Positions 21,425 to 30,853 of a stretch of 64,000 nucleotides of DNA are shown in pieces. Below the pieces are notes generated by a model. It worked only from the letters and a program-made list of their open reading frames with translations. It did no database searches and was not told the origin of the DNA. A program made the position numbers and the translations under genes. Source of the DNA: Pythium myriotylum (taxonomy: Eukaryota; Oomycota; Peronosporomycetes; Pythiales; Pythiaceae); assembly GCA_023091665.1 (NCBI GenBank), contig JALJCQ010000030.1, forward strand, positions 622,501 to 686,500. The letters are read 5' to 3'. How positions within the stretch are numbered: the stretch's first letter is position 1; each line of letters starts with the position of its first letter.

Positions 21425-24302
21425 TACCTCGGGTGCCAGCAAGCGTGCGAAGAAGAAGATGAACCGTGCCGATGCCCTCAACGCTTCTGCCCCAGCTCAG
21501 CCTCAAGGCCTCGCTACTCCAGCCGTTCCGACCGATGTCGTCCGTGCTGCCGCCCAGGCTCCGATTCCACTCGATCCCGCGGGCGCGCACCTTCTGGCTC
21601 GACAAGCTGAGAGCAAGGCTGAAGACCCGGACCCGGTTGCCCAGGGGTTGCTTGAACTGATCGAGGAAGAGAAGCCGGGAGATGTCACGCTGGACATCAT
21701 GGAGAGAGCTGCGCAAGACATCGCGCCCCGGAGAAGATCGACTGCGCTTGTCAGCCAGCTGCAGGAAGCCCAAGCGTTCCGCGGTGCCGAAGACCCAGAC
21801 GCTCCGGAGCAACAAGTTGTCCGACGACTCGTCGACCGGGAAAACAAATTGCTCCTGGACTACTCGAAGCTCACTGCAGCTGCGGTCAGGAAGTGGTCCC
21901 TGGGGTCGAACATGCAGCTCTTCCCCGGCAGTACTGGTGCGACCGAGTACCTTGCGCACGAAGAAGCCAGCGACTACATCTTGGCGACGCAACGTACTCT
22001 GCGCAAGCTCAGCGTGCAGACCTCATGTCTCACGTATCTCCGAGCGAATCGCGTCTTCGTCCCCAAGTCGACGTATGACACTCGACTCTTCAGCAGTCTG
22101 CTGAACACGAGCCATCGAGTTGCCATAGTCTCCTTGGTCCAGGAAGCTCTCGCCTCGGCAGGATACACCTTCACCAACCTGGTGCCAACGTGGGGCGACT
22201 ATTCGACGACTCGAGCCCTAGGGCACGACTTCGTTCTCAACGAAGCTCGCCAGATCATGAGCTGCCTTGAGGACGAGGTCACAGCCTGGGCACGATGTGT
22301 CGAGCAGGTGGAGCTGAAGCGACGGGCCCAGGGACAGCTCGGCGGTGTATCGGACGGAGTCGTCCTCAGCGACATTCCCGAGACTGGGTCTCCCAAGGAA
22401 GTCGAAGGTGTTCCCTCGCTCACGAGCTCCGGGTTCCAGACGCCAACGCGACAGATTGTCCGGGGACTGAACTTCGACGATGTTTCCGCCAACTCGGACG
22501 AAGATATGCCGACAGTCCAGTCGAAGCTTCCTGTCCAGGGGCCGAGTCGTCCCTTGAAGTCGGTCGTTCAAGCGCAAGGTCTCCCCAGGGAACCGAAGGC
22601 CAGCGTCACTCACGCCGCGACTGTGTCAGACCCACCTAGAGGTCGACGCTCGAGCACACCCGCGACTCTAGAAGCGCCACGCCGAGCACGTCGTGACGCG
22701 AACACGTCGTCAGACAGCGACAGCGAGAGTTCCTCCGGGGATTCGAGCTTCTCGGATAATAGCTATCGACGAGGCTCGCGAGGCTCGACTAAGAAGCGCC
22801 GATCGAGGAAGTCTCGGGGCTCTAGGCGAGCGCGTGAACGCGACGATGATGCCGGCTCCGAGGTGCGAGGCGTTTACGTGATTCCGGCAGACGCGATCAA
22901 GGTCTTCAACCCGGAGAACAAGTGGAGCCTTGAAGAGCGACGCGCTTGGTGGGAGCTCTACCTCTACCTTGTGCGTGAGGGTTGCTGGTCAGATCGGAAG
23001 TGCGCCCAGAACCTGAAGCGTATTCTGGTGCGGCCTCACCGCAGCTGGTTCGAGCAGATCAAGACACCGGTTCGCGAGAACTGGCGTGAGCTCAAGGCCG
23101 CCTTCGAGCAGGAGTTCTGCAAGTCGAAGACGAACGCAAGTGCGCTCTACTACGACATGAAGCAAGGCCGCAACCACACTGCTCGGGAGTTCTTATGGGA
23201 AATGAACAGAGCCGCTCGACGCGCCAGGATTCCGCACTCGAAGGGAGAAGATCTGATGGAACATCTGGAAAGATTCATCCTGGGATTACGCAATCCGACT
23301 CGCTACCAGATGCTTCTGACCGCTGGAAAGTTTGAAACGATAGAAGATTTCGAGCAGCTGTTGGAGCGAGATGAGCGTTTCCCGGGGGAGAGACAGGGCA
23401 GAGATCGTGATACGTCCAGTGCACGCGAACGTGACAAGAGTTATCCTCGTGACCGCGACCGACGTGGGTACGATTCGGATCCGGATCGTGATCGAGACCG
23501 AAGTGCAAGCCGCGAAAGAGATCGTGCTCGAAGCTATGATCGTCGCGATCGCAGTGAGAGTCGTGAACGGGACAGCTACCAAGTTCGAGATCGCGCCCAG
23601 GGTCGCGACCGCCAACGTGAACCGGAACGCGGGGACGATGGCAGCCGTGGTCGTGAACGCCAACGTGAACCGGAACGCGGGGACGATGGCGGGCGCGGGC
23701 GCAGGGGGCCGACAGATCCTCGTGCCTATCGGATCGAGGAAGGCATGACACCGAGATCGACGCCACAAGTGCGGTTTGCAGAGTCCGATTACCAGGGATA
23801 CGCGTACGATCACGAAGACGAATATGAAGATCTGTACCAAGCGGTCGCAGCTCTCTCGACCCAGGAACGCCAGCCTCCAGACGCTTCACGCCCAGGATTC
23901 TCGAACGGAGGTTATCCGCCAAGAAACCAGTTCCAAGGTGGTAATTCGCAATACTCCGGAGGATTCCAGCGCCAGCAGTTCGGGGGAGGATATCAGCAGC
24001 AACAGCAGAACTTTCGTCGTCCCGGGTTCGGGAATGGATACCCAGGCAGTCCGCGCGGGAGCGTGAGATGTCCAGACTGCGGCAACTACGGACATTCCCC
24101 AGGGAACTGTAGCCCCTGCCCAGCCTGCGGCAAGATCCACTTCCGCGGTCAGTGCGACTGGAGCGGTTCGTTCCTCGAGCTTAAGCGCATGATCGAAGCT
24201 GTTCAAGCCAAGGTGAAGGATTTCCCTCAAAGTCCAGGTGGGAACATGTCAGTGGACGTCCAAGGCAACGGTAAGTCCAAGGATATCCAGTCGTCAAACT
24301 AG
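21414..24302 (+). CDS. gag: Gag polyprotein of the gypsy element
   Basis: 962 codons from the first ATG (MPGATSGASKRAKKK). A later Met (21459) is an alternative because the first lies within the primer-binding site. The N-terminal half is low-complexity and Ala/Pro/Ser-rich. Residues about 500-660 hold the retrotransposon Gag fold (WSLEERRAWWELYLYL, F..EFCKSKTNASALYYDM, FILGLRNPTRYQMLL). After it come an Arg/Asp dipeptide-rich region (DRDRDRSASRERD) and an Asn/Gln/Gly-rich stretch. Two zinc knuckles close it: CPDCGNYGHSPGNC (CCHC) and CPACGKIHFRGQC (one residue short). It ends TAG 24300-24302. It would coat the genomic RNA in cytoplasmic particles. Confidence 0.9.
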   Translation: MPGATSGASKRAKKKMNRADALNASAPAQPQGLATPAVPTDVVRAAAQAPIPLDPAGAHLLARQAESKAEDPDPVAQGLLELIEEEKPGDVTLDIMERAAQDIAPRRRSTALVSQLQEAQAFRGAEDPDAPEQQVVRRLVDRENKLLLDYSKLTAAAVRKWSLGSNMQLFPGSTGATEYLAHEEASDYILATQRTLRKLSVQTSCLTYLRANRVFVPKSTYDTRLFSSLLNTSHRVAIVSLVQEALASAGYTFTNLVPTWGDYSTTRALGHDFVLNEARQIMSCLEDEVTAWARCVEQVELKRRAQGQLGGVSDGVVLSDIPETGSPKEVEGVPSLTSSGFQTPTRQIVRGLNFDDVSANSDEDMPTVQSKLPVQGPSRPLKSVVQAQGLPREPKASVTHAATVSDPPRGRRSSTPATLEAPRRARRDANTSSDSDSESSSGDSSFSDNSYRRGSRGSTKKRRSRKSRGSRRARERDDDAGSEVRGVYVIPADAIKVFNPENKWSLEERRAWWELYLYLVREGCWSDRKCAQNLKRILVRPHRSWFEQIKTPVRENWRELKAAFEQEFCKSKTNASALYYDMKQGRNHTAREFLWEMNRAARRARIPHSKGEDLMEHLERFILGLRNPTRYQMLLTAGKFETIEDFEQLLERDERFPGERQGRDRDTSSARERDKSYPRDRDRRGYDSDPDRDRDRSASRERDRARSYDRRDRSESRERDSYQVRDRAQGRDRQREPERGDDGSRGRERQREPERGDDGGRGRRGPTDPRAYRIEEGMTPRSTPQVRFAESDYQGYAYDHEDEYEDLYQAVAALSTQERQPPDASRPGFSNGGYPPRNQFQGGNSQYSGGFQRQQFGGGYQQQQQNFRRPGFGNGYPGSPRGSVRCPDCGNYGHSPGNCSPCPACGKIHFRGQCDWSGSFLELKRMIEAVQAKVKDFPQSPGGNMSVDVQGNGKSKDIQSSN
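23601..23696 (+). repeat. 48-bp tandem duplication inside gag
   Basis: Two adjacent 48-bp units encode RQREPERGDDG(S/G)RG-type segments of 16 residues, differing at a few bases. The repeat keeps the frame and lengthens the charged linker before the zinc knuckles. Confidence 0.7.
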
Positions 24303-24313
24303 GAGGCTCGCCG

Positions 24314-27300
24314 GTGTGGAACCCGGTGCGCGTCGAGCCTTCCACTCCTTGCGTCTTTGCATTCGTCGGGGATAACTCCGTTAATACATTCGACTCCATT
24401 TGCATGAGAGCGAGTGTCTTGACGGAGGACGCCCAGGATGAAGATGTTTCGGTCCGATCGTCGGACTCTTTCGCCTCGCAATATCCAATTTGGTCGTTGG
24501 CTCCTGGGGAACGACGGGGTTGGTGGTCAAGGCATCCTGATCCTCGCCATCACTTCCAAGTTGCCACGGTACAGGGGGCTATTTGCGACCATCGGACGAA
24601 AATCATGCTCGATACTGGTGCCAGCACGAGTATTTTGAGTCTAGACCTAGCGCGCAGGTTAAAACTCAAGCTCAAGCGAAATGAGAGCATGTCGGTTCGA
24701 GGGTTGAGCGGCGTGATCACTCATGTGCAAGCGAAAGCCGAAGTCAAGATCACTTTGGGAGTTGCAGTTGTCTACGTGATGGATCTCTGGGTTGCTAATA
24801 TCGGAGACGGTGTGGACGTTCTCCTCGGGATGAATTTTTTGGCAGCCGCCGGCATGCGACTTGCTATTCGGGAACAAACGATCCACTTGCCCGATGAAGA
24901 ACGTATTCCTCTTGTCGGCAACCCAGGAAAGCAGTATGGCGTCCGACAGATTCCGATTGCGGTGCGCGAAACAGTCACTTTGGGCCCAGGAGAGTCGACG
25001 ACGTTACCTGTGGTATATGGGGATACTCGCTCGGAAGACATGCAGTTGTGGTTGATGAGGGACGAGCGTTGGGTAACGACAGTGCTTCAAGAATCAGCCA
25101 GTACCGGGACTCGGGTTCGCGTAAGTAATGTCTCCGACCGTGTCATCACCATTCTGTCCCACACAACAGTGGCATGTCTCGTGACCAAGGATTATCTCCC
25201 GGACAAAGGCCGCTTTGTTCGACCTGGGACTCCGAAGTACCGTGAGTGGGAGACGATTGTGTATGAGAACACCCACTCCCGGGGATATCGCCGCCGACAA
25301 CAGCATGCGGAATATCTTGAGAGCCTTAAGCTACCGCCCCCTGTGGAAAAGCGAATGTATGCTATTCCAACGAAAATCCTGAAGCGCCCCGTGTCTCATC
25401 TTCCGATCGAGAAGGATTCACTTGGAGTTAGTCTTGAGGATGGTGGCGACGACTGTTCTGATGTCGCAAACCAGGATTCGTTCGACGATGTCATTTCCGT
25501 GAGCGAGCCCGAGTCAGACTTCGAGAAATATCTGTCAGAGACACCTCTGCCCTCAGGTTTCGTCGGCAGTCAAGACGTGGACTTCTCGGCGGCAGATCAA
25601 CTCTACGTCGTGTATAAAGCGGTTATTTCCCGTGGGGAGGACGATGATCTCGAGCCTGGTGTGTTCTACCACGAGGGAACTGACATGATCACCCTGGAGA
25701 ATTTGCGTCACCAACTCGCTGTTATCCCAGATATCGACCTGTCTCCGTCGCCTGTTGACCTAGGTTCCGCTGAGATAGGAGATCCAGGGGCGAGTCAGGA
25801 CTATGTGCGATCCGTGATTCGACCGATCCTGGAGAAACACGCTGTTGCATTCCTGGGTGAAGGCAATGCAGTCCCTCCCGCGGTCCGAGGAGTCGTCTGT
25901 GACATCGATGTCGGAGATGCCAAGCCAATATGTGAAAGGGCTCGGAGGGTGCCCCAGCATCAGCTCCCGAAGGTGTATGAGTTGCTGAAGCGCCTCCTGG
26001 AAGCTGGCATCATCCGCTTCTCGGACTCAGAGTGGGCATCGCGCATTGTCATCGTGATGAAAAGGAACGGCGTTGATATCCGGTTATGCATTGATTACCG
26101 TCGGGTCAACCTCCTGATCAAGCTTATTAACTATCCACTTCCGGTGATCGATGAGCTCTTGGAGAACTTCGACAAGGTCATGTGGTTTTGCAGTCTCGAC
26201 ATGGCAAGTGGGTTCTGGGCGGTGCTCATGACTACCCGGGCGTCAAAGATCTCGGCTTTCATTTGTCCTCTAGGCCATTTTGAGTGGGTTCGAATGCCTT
26301 TCGGTCTTAAAAATGCCCCGTTGATTTATCAAATGATCATTAACAACTGTCTCTGGGGATTTGTTCGTCTTCCGCCCGGACTCGAAGCTGAAGTTGATCC
26401 AGAGGTGCTCGAGTACCTCGAGATCGAACGCGACCCGCGAGGAGTTCCTACCCCAGTGGAGGATGTTGTGACTGGGGGCCCGACTGTGTTTGACCTGGGG
26501 ATTCCGACTCCGAAGTCCATGGGACCTGTGCTGAACCGTAGCTCGTACATTGACGATATCGGTTTCGGCGCGGAAACCCTGGAGGACATGTCTGAAATGT
26601 TAGATGCGCTACTGTACCGGCTGAGATATTGGAACATCTCGGTGAGCCTGCCCAAGAGCACGTTCGGCACGACTGCCATCCCATATCTCTCGCATGACAT
26701 CTCTCGGGAGGGAGTTAAGCCGGTGTCAAAACTCGCCAAAGGACTCAAGGATTTGCCGTTTCCGAGTTCGCTTAAGGGTGTACAATCTTTCCTGGGATCT
26801 CTGAACTATTATCATAAGTTCATCGAGGACTATTCCATCGTCGCAGCGTCACTATATGAATTATCCGAGGATCAAGTCCGTAATGGTGTGAACCTTGACC
26901 GAGCGAAGGTCGCCTTCGAGATCCTCAAGGATAAGATGCTCCGAGCACCGGTGCTCCGACATCTCCAGGACGAGAAGCCTCTCGTGATCATTCTGCACGC
27001 GAATGACTGGGCGATCAGTTCAGTGTTATGCCAGGAATTCGAAGGAAAACTTCATCCAGTTCGATTCACTGGTCGCGTCTTGCAGGATGCCGAGCTGCGG
27101 TATCATATCACCGAGAAAGAGGTCTTGGCGTTGTTGCGGACTCTCACGACGTTCTACACTTTGGCTGTTTCCCGGGAATTAATTGTCTACTCCAGATATT
27201 CGGTGCTAAAATGGCTCATGACTTCACGAACACTCCAGGGAAGGTGCCTCCAGTGGGCTACACTGCTTTCTCCCTGGTCGATGGAAGTTCGTCGCATCGA

Positions 27301-28105
27301 TAAAGACGAGGATGGCTTGGCGTCGTTGCTCGCCGCCGGTATTACCCCCAGGGAAAAGCTTGACGAAGTCGCAGAGGAACTAGTCCCGTTTAAAAGTACA
27401 AAGGTCAACGTAAGGCCGCCGCCGCTGTCGGTGGAGATGGTTGATCCTGAGTATGAAGGATATGTCTTGACGTTCGACGGCGCTGCACGCTGGAAGAGCA
27501 AAGTTGGATCTGCAGGCTTTATTCTCTGGGAAGTCCCCGGGTGGGAGATTGTGACAGCCCAGGGTGAGTTCTTGGAAGACGTGACGGTGAATATGGCGGA
27601 ATACCGAGGAATGATCGCTGGACTGGAGCAAGCTATCGCGTATGACATCACGGATCTGATCATTATCGGGGATTCGAGGCTTGCGATCCAACAAGCCCAA
27701 GGGATAATGTCATGTCTCGAGCCGAACCTGCAGCAGCTCCTGGGAAAATTCAAGTCACTCGAGTCCAAGTTCACTAGGCTGCAACTGTTTCACGTTGCAC
27801 GAGAATTCAATTCCGTCGCGGATTATATCACTGTGAAGGTCATGAGGTTGCAGCAAGAAGTCGTTATCTCCGACTCCACAGAAATCGAGCAACTGAAGGC
27901 GATGAACAAGCTGCTCGAACGCTTTGGTAAGCGTGCCCTGAGCGAAAACGTCAGTGAATCAGTTTTTGTTGTGCGAACTCGGTCAGCAAATCGACGGAGG
28001 CTATCTCCTACATCTGCCGGGGGGGCCAACAACGAACGCGCGCGGTGTTTCGCCTGGGGGCTATCAAGGGAGCGAACCAGCCGAAGCAGAAAATCCTCAC
28101 GATGA
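24314..28105 (+). CDS. pol: Pol part 1: aspartic protease, reverse transcriptase, two RNase H domains
   Basis: Frame opens at 24275 and overlaps the gag end by 28 nt; the first possible start is GTG 24314, so it is probably made by frameshifting or read-through from gag. Protease: LDTGAST, with VLLGMNFL. RT: LCIDYRRVN, palm Asp in FCSLDMASG, MPFGLKNAP, and YIDD near codon 744, with an unusually long segment before YIDD. The first RNase H keeps TEKEVLAL but reads HAND and SRY where catalytic TDAS and TDH are expected. A second complete RNase H follows: FDGAA, MAEYRG, GDSRLA, HVAREFNSVAD. It ends in the frame at 28103-28105 after a G7 run. Acts in reverse transcription in the particle. Confidence 0.9.
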   Translation: MWNPVRVEPSTPCVFAFVGDNSVNTFDSICMRASVLTEDAQDEDVSVRSSDSFASQYPIWSLAPGERRGWWSRHPDPRHHFQVATVQGAICDHRTKIMLDTGASTSILSLDLARRLKLKLKRNESMSVRGLSGVITHVQAKAEVKITLGVAVVYVMDLWVANIGDGVDVLLGMNFLAAAGMRLAIREQTIHLPDEERIPLVGNPGKQYGVRQIPIAVRETVTLGPGESTTLPVVYGDTRSEDMQLWLMRDERWVTTVLQESASTGTRVRVSNVSDRVITILSHTTVACLVTKDYLPDKGRFVRPGTPKYREWETIVYENTHSRGYRRRQQHAEYLESLKLPPPVEKRMYAIPTKILKRPVSHLPIEKDSLGVSLEDGGDDCSDVANQDSFDDVISVSEPESDFEKYLSETPLPSGFVGSQDVDFSAADQLYVVYKAVISRGEDDDLEPGVFYHEGTDMITLENLRHQLAVIPDIDLSPSPVDLGSAEIGDPGASQDYVRSVIRPILEKHAVAFLGEGNAVPPAVRGVVCDIDVGDAKPICERARRVPQHQLPKVYELLKRLLEAGIIRFSDSEWASRIVIVMKRNGVDIRLCIDYRRVNLLIKLINYPLPVIDELLENFDKVMWFCSLDMASGFWAVLMTTRASKISAFICPLGHFEWVRMPFGLKNAPLIYQMIINNCLWGFVRLPPGLEAEVDPEVLEYLEIERDPRGVPTPVEDVVTGGPTVFDLGIPTPKSMGPVLNRSSYIDDIGFGAETLEDMSEMLDALLYRLRYWNISVSLPKSTFGTTAIPYLSHDISREGVKPVSKLAKGLKDLPFPSSLKGVQSFLGSLNYYHKFIEDYSIVAASLYELSEDQVRNGVNLDRAKVAFEILKDKMLRAPVLRHLQDEKPLVIILHANDWAISSVLCQEFEGKLHPVRFTGRVLQDAELRYHITEKEVLALLRTLTTFYTLAVSRELIVYSRYSVLKWLMTSRTLQGRCLQWATLLSPWSMEVRRIDKDEDGLASLLAAGITPREKLDEVAEELVPFKSTKVNVRPPPLSVEMVDPEYEGYVLTFDGAARWKSKVGSAGFILWEVPGWEIVTAQGEFLEDVTVNMAEYRGMIAGLEQAIAYDITDLIIIGDSRLAIQQAQGIMSCLEPNLQQLLGKFKSLESKFTRLQLFHVAREFNSVADYITVKVMRLQQEVVISDSTEIEQLKAMNKLLERFGKRALSENVSESVFVVRTRSANRRRLSPTSAGGANNERARCFAWGLSRERTSRSRKSSR

Positions 28106-29819
28106 GAATTTTCGCGCGAATACCTCAGCGGCAGATCTGGAGACAGCCCGGGTAGAACGATGGAGACGTGTTGTTCAACACCAAGATGCCGATTCCTGGA
28201 TGAAAGCGCTCCGAGCATATCTAAGCGGTGATCTATCCGAGATCCCAGTCGAAAAAGCCCAGGAGATTGCCAAGATTGTCGATCGCTATGTGCTCAACTC
28301 GGATGATGTGCTCTGTTATGTCCCTAGACAATCCAAGCGTCGTCCACAAGGTCGAACTCCTGCGCTTCGAGTTGTCGTGCCCGTGGATCTGAGAGAAGAT
28401 GTGATACATGAGTGTCACTCAGATTTCCAGGGTGGTCACCAAGGCGTGGGCAGGACTTATGAACGGCTGTGCCGCCAGTTCTTCTGGCTCGGCATGTATA
28501 AGGATGCCGAGGACTTCGTCCAGCGCTGTGTGGATTGCGAGAGTGGCAAAGGCAGACCAAGGAACCCAGGATCATCCCCAGGGAATGTGATCCCAGAGTA
28601 TCCGTTCCACATCGTGTCGATGGATTTCGTCAAACCCTTGCCAGAAACCGACCGAGGGAACACAGCCTTACTTCTGTTCCAAGATATGTTCTCAGGGTAT
28701 GTTATGTGCAAGGCAATGGCAGACACAACTGCCCAGGATATGGCCGAGGCCTATGAGGAGGTTGTGTTCCGGAGGTTTGGTGCAAGTGCAATGATCAGAC
28801 ACGACCAAGAACCGTCATTCATGTCCGAGGTGTTTCGAGCGTTCAGACAGATGATCGGCAGCAGACAGCGTGCCACGTTAGCATATCGTCCACAGGCTAA
28901 TGGTCAGCAGGAAAGATCGGTGCAGACAGTGGTACGGTCTATCAAGGCTTTTGTGGAAGACCCGTCTCAGGGAGATTGGGATGAGATCTGTGAAAGGCTG
29001 ATGTTTGCGATCAACACGTCTTACGACTTCACTCGCAAGGAAACTCCATTCTACTTGGTTCATGGCTGGGACGCTCGGTCGACTATGGCTGCTATGCTTG
29101 GTCCCCCTCCAAGGAGAGGCGACTTGATGGATCCTTATCGGTGGCGACGTCACGTTCAGCAGCAAGCCGAGTATGTTCGCGCCTGGGCCCGGGATCTGCA
29201 AGTGGAAGCTAAAAGACTTCGAGCAGAAGAACGAAACCAGCGCGTGAACGATTTGCCCGAGACTGTGCCCCGGGAGTTTGAAGTTGGTGACTCGGTGTGG
29301 TTGTTCATACCCCGGGTTCGACCAGGCTTGACCAAGAAGTTGGCTCACCTCTGGCATGGTCCGTTCAGGATTGTCGAGAAAGGAGAAGACTTCCGATACA
29401 AGCTGAAGATCGCGGACACGGACTACCGATTCTTCCCTTGGGTGCATATGAGCCGACTGAAACCCAGGATAGAGTCTCCTGAACGACCGACCGAAGAAAT
29501 TCCCGAAGTAGATGCTGAGAATGACTTCGACGCTGCACTGTTGCCTGAGGACAGTTGGGAACCCGACAACGCCCACGGTGATTATGTCGTGGAAGAGATT
29601 CGGGATGTCCGATGGGTGAAACGAACGCGCACGTCGAAAAGGACTCGGGAATATTTGATCAAGTGGCAAGGCTGGGATGAACTCACGTGGGAGCCTCTGG
29701 CTAACCTGAACTGTGCGGATCTCCTCTACAAGTTTGACAAGGGGGCGAGGGCCAGAGCAAGGTTTGAAGCCATGCAAACCGCGGATGATCATCCTGAGGA
29801 TCATCTGGGCGCAGAGTAG
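27954..29819 (+). CDS. Pol part 2: integrase with C-terminal chromodomain
   Basis: 621 codons, no ATG before about codon 83, so it is likely continued from the upstream pol frame (+1) rather than started alone. HHCC zinc finger (HSDFQGGH … CVDC), then the DDE catalytic core: D in SMDFVKPL, D in RHDQEPSF, E in GQQERSVQ. A GPF/GPY-like segment (HLWHGPFRIVEK) and a chromodomain (DYVVEEIRDVR…YLIKWQGWDELTWEP) close it. The chromodomain would steer insertion to marked histones. It stops at TAG 29817-29819. The sequence is otherwise free of stops. Confidence 0.9.
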   Translation: MNQFLLCELGQQIDGGYLLHLPGGPTTNARGVSPGGYQGSEPAEAENPHDENFRANTSAADLETARVERWRRVVQHQDADSWMKALRAYLSGDLSEIPVEKAQEIAKIVDRYVLNSDDVLCYVPRQSKRRPQGRTPALRVVVPVDLREDVIHECHSDFQGGHQGVGRTYERLCRQFFWLGMYKDAEDFVQRCVDCESGKGRPRNPGSSPGNVIPEYPFHIVSMDFVKPLPETDRGNTALLLFQDMFSGYVMCKAMADTTAQDMAEAYEEVVFRRFGASAMIRHDQEPSFMSEVFRAFRQMIGSRQRATLAYRPQANGQQERSVQTVVRSIKAFVEDPSQGDWDEICERLMFAINTSYDFTRKETPFYLVHGWDARSTMAAMLGPPPRRGDLMDPYRWRRHVQQQAEYVRAWARDLQVEAKRLRAEERNQRVNDLPETVPREFEVGDSVWLFIPRVRPGLTKKLAHLWHGPFRIVEKGEDFRYKLKIADTDYRFFPWVHMSRLKPRIESPERPTEEIPEVDAENDFDAALLPEDSWEPDNAHGDYVVEEIRDVRWVKRTRTSKRTREYLIKWQGWDELTWEPLANLNCADLLYKFDKGARARARFEAMQTADDHPEDHLGAE

Positions 29820-30841
29820 TAACCATTGAAGACCTGTGTGACGTATCTCCTGGGAGAAATCGCACTTGTATTGGTGACTGTGATCATGTGTCCGGAGAAC
29901 ACATGGTCATCGACTGGTATTGTCAAGTTCCTGGGATGGAATGTGTGTATCAAGGTGGTCGAAGTAGAATATCACTGTTGAGCCCCAGGACGTCACGTCT
30001 TGAGGGCTTTGCATATTGCATTTACATGTCAAGATCGAGATCGGGATGGCTCTACTCCTGTCCGACTCGCGCGCCGTAGCAGTATCGATCAAGGTGGACG
30101 CAGAAACACTTCCTGCCTGGGGGCCCGAAGTCGAATACTCGTTGAGACTCGCCAACTTTCGGTCCCTCAGTTCATTTCAGTGCTGGTGCCCGAGTCGATG
30201 TTTCGTGCTTAGGAAGTCGACCACAGCCGAGTCACAGCGAATTCGCCCCGGGGTAGCACGAAGCGTATCCTCAACCTGGGGGCGGAGCTTCAGTCATGAT
30301 GTTTCGCGTAGCGGCTGGGGGCGTGGCTTGTTGTTGACACGTCAAGTACGTCTTGCTCGAGGACAACTCAGTCGGTGAAGTGAAGCCGACATCTGCGTGA
30401 GCGCCGTGCCAAAGGCGAAGGCCTCGACATGGCAGTGAGCGCTGTCAACGGAGGAGTCGAGCCGCAAAAGCTCTGTCGAGAGCCCCGAGTGGTGAGATGA
30501 TGGCGTTGTCGAGCAAGTCGAAGAATGAGGTCGACGGAGGGCTGGACTCGGGCATGTCTCGGATGTGAGATCGGCTTGCACCAGTGGAACGACGCGGTCG
30601 TCCGTGTGGATAGGCGCACTCAACGGGAAAGACGCTACATGAGATCAGACACGCGTGAGTGGAAAGGCTCTAGTTTGTGGAAAGCCGCGCGAGACAAGTC
30701 ACACGTGACGAAGTTGAAGGATGTGTCAAAGAGGGCACCACGCGCACGCGTTGACCAAGATCGACTCTGACGATCTGGGGTGAGACTTTGCGGTGATCCC
30801 TGAGTGATGTCCCAGACTTCTGCGCGCTCCGTTCGTCTGGG
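29820..30841 (+). other. 3' noncoding region of the gypsy element
   Basis: About 1 kb between the integrase stop and the purine tract. No protein family recognised in either strand; short frames are inconsistent. It may hold packaging or 3' processing signals, or an old extra gene. Confidence 0.5.
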
Positions 30842-30853
30842 CCAGGGGGCGGT
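30842..30853 (+). other. Polypurine tract of the gypsy element
   Basis: CCAGGGGGCGGT lies immediately before the right LTR, in the place of the plus-strand primer. It is purine-rich but interrupted. Confidence 0.45.

Noticed and set aside
29907..30378. Short frames in the 3' region of the gypsy element
   Set aside because: Overlapping frames in several phases, none with a recognisable protein; looks noncoding.
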